In this document: piece by piece, positions 33,783-36,515 of the stretch
How the letters are laid out: every line of letters begins with the position of its first letter
Numbering within the stretch: the first letter of the stretch is position 1
Assembly (NCBI GenBank): GCA_009377665.1
Contig: WHTO01000008.1
Coordinates: 1-36,515 of the forward strand
Reading direction: 5' to 3'
Length of the DNA stretch: 36,515 bases
Origin: Dehalococcoidia bacterium
Lineage (GTDB): Bacteria; Chloroflexota; Dehalococcoidia; WHTO01
The notes under the pieces: generated by a model
The model's database searches: none
What the model was told of the DNA's origin: nothing
The model's input: only the letters and a program-made list of their open reading frames with translations
Made by a program: the position numbers and the translations under genes

Positions 33783-33798
33783 AAGCCAGATCCGCAAT

Positions 33799-33834
33799 GA
33801 AGAGGGGCGTGCCCGTGTGGGCACGCCCCTCTTC
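33799..33834. terminator. Strong hairpin between convergent genes (bidirectional terminator candidate)
   Basis: GAAGAGGGGCGTGCCC (33799-33814) pairs perfectly over 16 bp with 33819-33834, leaving the loop GTGT. It separates two convergent genes. Neither strand has a proper U-run after the stem, so termination is likely but not certain. Confidence 0.65.
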
Positions 33835-33856
33835 GCTGTGCGCTGGGAAAGGTCGG

Positions 33857-35500
33857 CTAGATGATGAGGGTCTCGCGGTGGACGCCGAACGCGCCGCGCA
33901 TGATGTCCGTGATCTCGCCCAGCGTTACGTAAGCGTTGGCGCAATCGATGAGATAAGGCATCGTGTTGTCGTTGGCGCGGCAGGCCTGGTCGAGCCTGCC
34001 CAGGGTCTCGGCTGCAGCGGACTGGTCGCGTTCGCTACGCGTCCGGTTGAGCCGCGTCATGTGGCGATTGAAGCTCTCGGGATGCATACGCAGGATCTCG
34101 ACTTCGTCGTCCTCGGCCATCAGGTACTCGTTTACGCCAACGATGATCCGTTCGCCGTCCTGGATCTCTTGCTGATAGCGGTAGGACGCGTCGGCGATCT
34201 CCTTCTGGAAGAAGCCGGCTTTGAGCGCCGGGATCACGCCGCCGAATTCGTCGATACGGGCGAAGTAGTCGTAGGCGTCGCGTTCGATCTCGTCCGTCAG
34301 CGCCTCGACGAAGTAGCTGCCGCCGAGGGGGTCTACGGTGTTGACGACCCCCGACTCGTGAAGGAGGACCTGCTGCGTCCGCAGGGCCAGCCGCGCCGCG
34401 CGCTGCGATGGCAGGGCAAGGGCTTCATCGAGGGCGTTGGTGTGGAGCGACTGGGTGCCCCCCATGGTGGCGGCCAGCGCCTGCACGGTTGTCCGGATCA
34501 GGTTGACCTCGGCCTGCTGCGAGGTGAGGCTGCAGCCAGCGGTCTGGGTGTGGAAGCGGAGCCACCAGGAGCGCTGGTTGCGGGCGCCGTACTTCTCCTT
34601 CATCTGTGTCGCCCAGATGCGGCGGGCGGCGCGGAACTTGGCCACCTCCTCGAAGAGGTCGTTGTGGCAGTTGAAGAAGTAGGACAGACGTGGTGCGAAG
34701 TCGTCTATATCGAGTCCCCGCTCGAGCGCGGCTTCGACGTAGGCGAAGCCATCGGCGAGGGTGAAGGCCAGCTCCTGTGCGGCCGTCGAGCCGGCTTCCC
34801 TGATGTGGTAGCCGGAGATGCTGATGGTGTTCCAGAGCGGCATCTCGTGCGTACCGAACTCGATGGTGTCGGTGACCAGGCGCATGGCCGGCTCGGGTGG
34901 GAAGATGTACTCGTTCTGAGCGGTGTATTCCTTGAGGATGTCGTTCTGAAGCGTGCCACGGAGCTGAGAACGGTGCGACCCCTGCTTCTCGGCGGCGGCG
35001 ATATACATCGCCCAGATGGCGGCGGCCGGCGAGTTGATGGTCATCGAGGTCGAGATGTCGGCCAGCTTGATTCCGCGGAACAGGACCTCCATGTCGGCCA
35101 GCGATGAAACGCCGACGCCGCAGTGGCCGAATTCGCCGATAGCGGTCTCATCGTCGGCATCGACGCCCATCAGGGTGGGCAGGTCGAAGGCTACGGAGAG
35201 GCCCGTTTGGCCGTTCTCCAACAGGTAGCGGAAGCGCTGGTTGGTTTCCTCGGCATCGCCAAAGCCGGCGAAGTTGCGAATCGTCCATTCCTTGCCACGG
35301 TAGCCGGAGGGGTGCACGCCCCTGGTGTAGGGATACTGACCGGGGTCCCCGAGCCTCTCTTCGTAGGAGCCGGCGACATCGTCCGGTCCGTAGAGGACTC
35401 TGATCGGGCGGCTGGAGGTGGTGGTGAATCGCCCGCCATCTCCACTCGCTGGCGGCGTGACTACCTCGTTAACCTCGGGCTTCTCAATCTGTCGAACCAT
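33857..35500 (-). CDS. B12-dependent acyl-CoA mutase large subunit, isobutyryl-CoA mutase-like
   Basis: A 547-residue TIM-barrel catalytic subunit of the methylmalonyl-CoA mutase family, without the C-terminal B12-binding domain, which must be encoded elsewhere. Hallmarks: [49 protein letters not shown] and [14 protein letters not shown]. At the two substrate-selecting positions it has Phe77 (WTIRNF) and Gln195 (TAQNEY), 118 residues apart. Methylmalonyl-CoA mutase has Tyr89 and Arg207 there; isobutyryl-CoA mutase has Phe80 and Gln198. It is therefore more likely to isomerise a non-carboxylated acyl-CoA such as isobutyryl/n-butyryl-CoA. ATG at 35500 is chosen for the GAGGAGG site just upstream; a start at 35530 would add ten residues. 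It depends on cobalamin, matching the uptake operon at 1-3565. Confidence 0.9.
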   Translation of the reverse strand: MVRQIEKPEVNEVVTPPASGDGGRFTTTSSRPIRVLYGPDDVAGSYEERLGDPGQYPYTRGVHPSGYRGKEWTIRNFAGFGDAEETNQRFRYLLENGQTGLSVAFDLPTLMGVDADDETAIGEFGHCGVGVSSLADMEVLFRGIKLADISTSMTINSPAAAIWAMYIAAAEKQGSHRSQLRGTLQNDILKEYTAQNEYIFPPEPAMRLVTDTIEFGTHEMPLWNTISISGYHIREAGSTAAQELAFTLADGFAYVEAALERGLDIDDFAPRLSYFFNCHNDLFEEVAKFRAARRIWATQMKEKYGARNQRSWWLRFHTQTAGCSLTSQQAEVNLIRTTVQALAATMGGTQSLHTNALDEALALPSQRAARLALRTQQVLLHESGVVNTVDPLGGSYFVEALTDEIERDAYDYFARIDEFGGVIPALKAGFFQKEIADASYRYQQEIQDGERIIVGVNEYLMAEDDEVEILRMHPESFNRHMTRLNRTRSERDQSAAAETLGRLDQACRANDNTMPYLIDCANAYVTLGEITDIMRGAFGVHRETLII

Positions 35501-35604
35501 GCGCCCTCCTCGCTCGGGTATTCTAGTCAAGCGTATAGCGATCCTGTTCCCGCCTGCGGCGGCAGCGCCGAGTGTGGATGCGGTCCAGCCGGGTTCAGAT
35601 TTGG

Positions 35605-35633
35605 TTGACAGGCCAGATCGTGCTACCTAGACT
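35605..35633 (+). promoter_or_regulatory. Promoter of the str (rpsL-rpsG) operon
   Basis: TTGACA (35605-35610) and TAGACT (35628-35633) are 17 bases apart, a near-consensus housekeeping promoter. It gives a leader of about 145 bases before rpsL. Confidence 0.75.
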
Positions 35634-35694
35634 TACCGAGGCTCGCCAAAGGGCGGCGCCGCACATGGGTCAGAAGGCCTTTAAAGTGACAACG

Positions 35695-35713
35695 TCCGCC
35701 ACCACGTGGCGGA
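35695..35713 (+). repeat. Leader hairpin 1 of the str operon
   Basis: TCCGCCAC (35695-35702) pairs with GTGGCGGA (35706-35713) over a 3-base loop in the rpsL leader. It may be part of ribosomal-protein autoregulation; this is inference. Confidence 0.55.
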
Positions 35714-35725
35714 TGGCTCAGAAAT

Positions 35726-35745
35726 AGGGCCTCGGGCCCTCTTTT
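35726..35745 (+). terminator. Terminator-like hairpin in the rpsL leader (attenuator candidate)
   Basis: AGGGCC (35726-35731) pairs with GGCCCT (35735-35740) over a 3-base loop and is followed by CTTTTGT. It lies between the promoter and rpsL, so it could attenuate the operon. A second perfect 8-bp hairpin follows at once at 35746-35765 (GTCGCCTG with CAGGCGAC, loop CGTA). Confidence 0.55.
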
Positions 35746-35786
35746 GTCGCCTGCGTACAGGCGACACCAGGGGTTGAGGAAGAAAC

Positions 35787-36200
35787 TTGCCGACGATTAA
35801 CCAGCTTGTGCGCAAGGGCCGCAAAGAGGTCTCTAAGAAGACCAAGGCTCCGGCGCTGCGTTTTCGTTACAACGCGCTGACCAACAGGACTGAGCGTGGC
35901 AAGGGCTCGCCTCAGAAGCGCGGCGTATGTACCCAGGTGCGTACGCAGACGCCAAAGAAGCCCAACTCGGCGCTGCGAAAAGTTGCCCGCGTCAGGCTGA
36001 CCAACGGGATCGAGGTCACGGCCTACATTCCCGGCGAGGGTCACAGCCTGCAAGAGCACTCGATGGTGCTGGTAAGAGGTGGTCGCGTCAAAGACCTCCC
36101 CGGGGTCCGCTACCACATCGTTCGCGGTGCGCTGGACGCCACAGGCGTCGGCGGCCGCAAGCGCGGGCGCAGTAAGTACGGCACGAAGAAGGGATCCTAG
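35787..36200 (+). CDS. rpsL: 30S ribosomal protein S12
   Basis: A 137-residue S12, start TTG at 35787 with GAGGA upstream. It has the invariant [12 protein letters not shown] opening, [20 protein letters not shown], and [20 protein letters not shown], ending [11 protein letters not shown]12 lines the decoding centre and monitors codon-anticodon pairing. The streptomycin-determining Lys in TPKKPNS and the PGEGH region around Lys87/Pro90 equivalents look wild-type, so no target-based streptomycin resistance is indicated. It heads the str operon and is followed 115 bases later by rpsG. Upstream rpoB/rpoC are not adjacent here. Confidence 0.98.
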   Translation: MPTINQLVRKGRKEVSKKTKAPALRFRYNALTNRTERGKGSPQKRGVCTQVRTQTPKKPNSALRKVARVRLTNGIEVTAYIPGEGHSLQEHSMVLVRGGRVKDLPGVRYHIVRGALDATGVGGRKRGRSKYGTKKGS

Positions 36201-36315
36201 CGGCCAGGGCCGCCAACCAATCTTCGGACGCCCATTAATCGGAGCTTAGTCCGCTCCCCATAACGGTCCTTTTGATAAGGCCGCCCCGGTGGCCGCTAAA
36301 GAAGGAAAGAGAGAC

Positions 36316-36515
36316 ATGCCCAGACGAGGGAATGCCGAGCGGCGTAAGGTCGCTCCTGATCCGCGGCACGGAAGTGTCAGCGTGCAGATGTTCATAAATA
36401 AGCTGATGACGCGCGGCAAGAAGTCCACGGCCGAGCGGATGGTCTATGGCGCCCTCGAACTGGTTGAGGAGCGGGTACACAGGCCGGCGGTCGACGTTTT
36501 CGACGCCGCGCTGCG
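36316..36515 (+). CDS. rpsG: 30S ribosomal protein S7, N-terminal part
   Basis: The frame from ATG 36316 is open to the window end (66 codons). The product starts MPRRGNAERRKVAPDPRHGS and continues with VQMFINKLMTRGKKSTAERM and VYGALELVEERV, all typical of S7. S7 starts 30S head assembly by binding the 3' domain of 16S rRNA and in many bacteria regulates the str operon by binding its mRNA. GAAGGAAAGAG precedes the ATG. The gene continues beyond the window; fusA would be the usual next gene. Confidence 0.96.
   Translation, partial: MPRRGNAERRKVAPDPRHGSVSVQMFINKLMTRGKKSTAERMVYGALELVEERVHRPAVDVFDAAL

Noticed and set aside
33797-35107. A 436-codon plus-strand frame opposite the acyl-CoA mutase
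   Set aside because: The mutase on the other strand has full family motifs. The plus-strand product is a GC-driven artefact.
35787-36200. Possible streptomycin-resistance substitution in S12
   Set aside because: The Lys in TPKKPNS and the PGEGH loop look normal.

Overview
The window is about 36.5 kb of GC-rich, densely coded bacterial chromosome. It holds housekeeping, nutrient-uptake and cell-envelope genes, with no transposase, integrase, tRNA, rRNA or CRISPR array that I can see. The gene mix suggests a member of the Chloroflexota: GT87-type mannosyltransferase-like protein, DUF11 surface protein, Thr/Pro/Glu linkers in exported proteins, lipoproteins opening with CG plus poly-Asp, a c-di-AMP riboswitch, tandem phoU, and frequent TTG/GTG starts. 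That placement is inference from gene style; rpsL, rpsG or lexA phylogeny would settle it.

Region 1 (1-3565, minus strand) is a B12 uptake and salvage operon, btuF-btuC-btuD-cobT. All three junctions overlap by four bases. It is preceded by a cobalamin riboswitch, an intrinsic terminator and a hairpin touching the btuF ribosome-binding site. Region 2 (3623-5639) is a MarR regulator overlapping a DHA2 multidrug exporter. Region 3 (5640-6262) is a c-di-AMP (ydaO/yuaA) riboswitch in front of a 74-residue zinc-ribbon protein, followed by a terminator. Region 4 (6358-12540) is signalling: a NarL-type response regulator, a coupled small protein, a FliA/WhiG-like sigma factor and a very large soluble hybrid histidine kinase. 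Region 5 (12515-15373, minus) is a hydrolase cluster: a two-domain nitrilase-like protein with a degenerate second half, a Nudix hydrolase and a PIG-L/LmbE deacetylase. It is divergent from lexA, whose promoter carries candidate LexA half-sites.

Region 6 (16400-21882) is the phosphate module: Pho-box-like direct repeats, then pstS-pstC-pstA-pstB and two phoU paralogues. A 14-bp hairpin sits between pstS and pstC. Region 7 (22105-33782) is envelope-related: a class A penicillin-binding protein with a TSP3-like calcium-binding tail, a sortase-fold protein without the catalytic His and Cys, an ECF sigma/anti-sigma pair, a GT87-like glycosyltransferase, a DUF11 surface protein, a membrane Ser/Thr-kinase-like receptor whose HRD Asp is Gly, and a small exported protein. 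The DUF11 protein and the small exported protein end in the same pattern: GDSGLA, then a hydrophobic helix, then a YxRxR tail. This is the best candidate here for an undescribed surface-sorting signal.

Region 8 (33857-36515) is a B12-dependent acyl-CoA mutase large subunit and the start of the str operon (rpsL, rpsG). The mutase carries the Phe/Gln pair of isobutyryl-CoA mutase rather than the Tyr/Arg pair of methylmalonyl-CoA mutase. Its need for B12 fits functionally with the uptake operon at the other end. The str leader contains a terminator-like hairpin.
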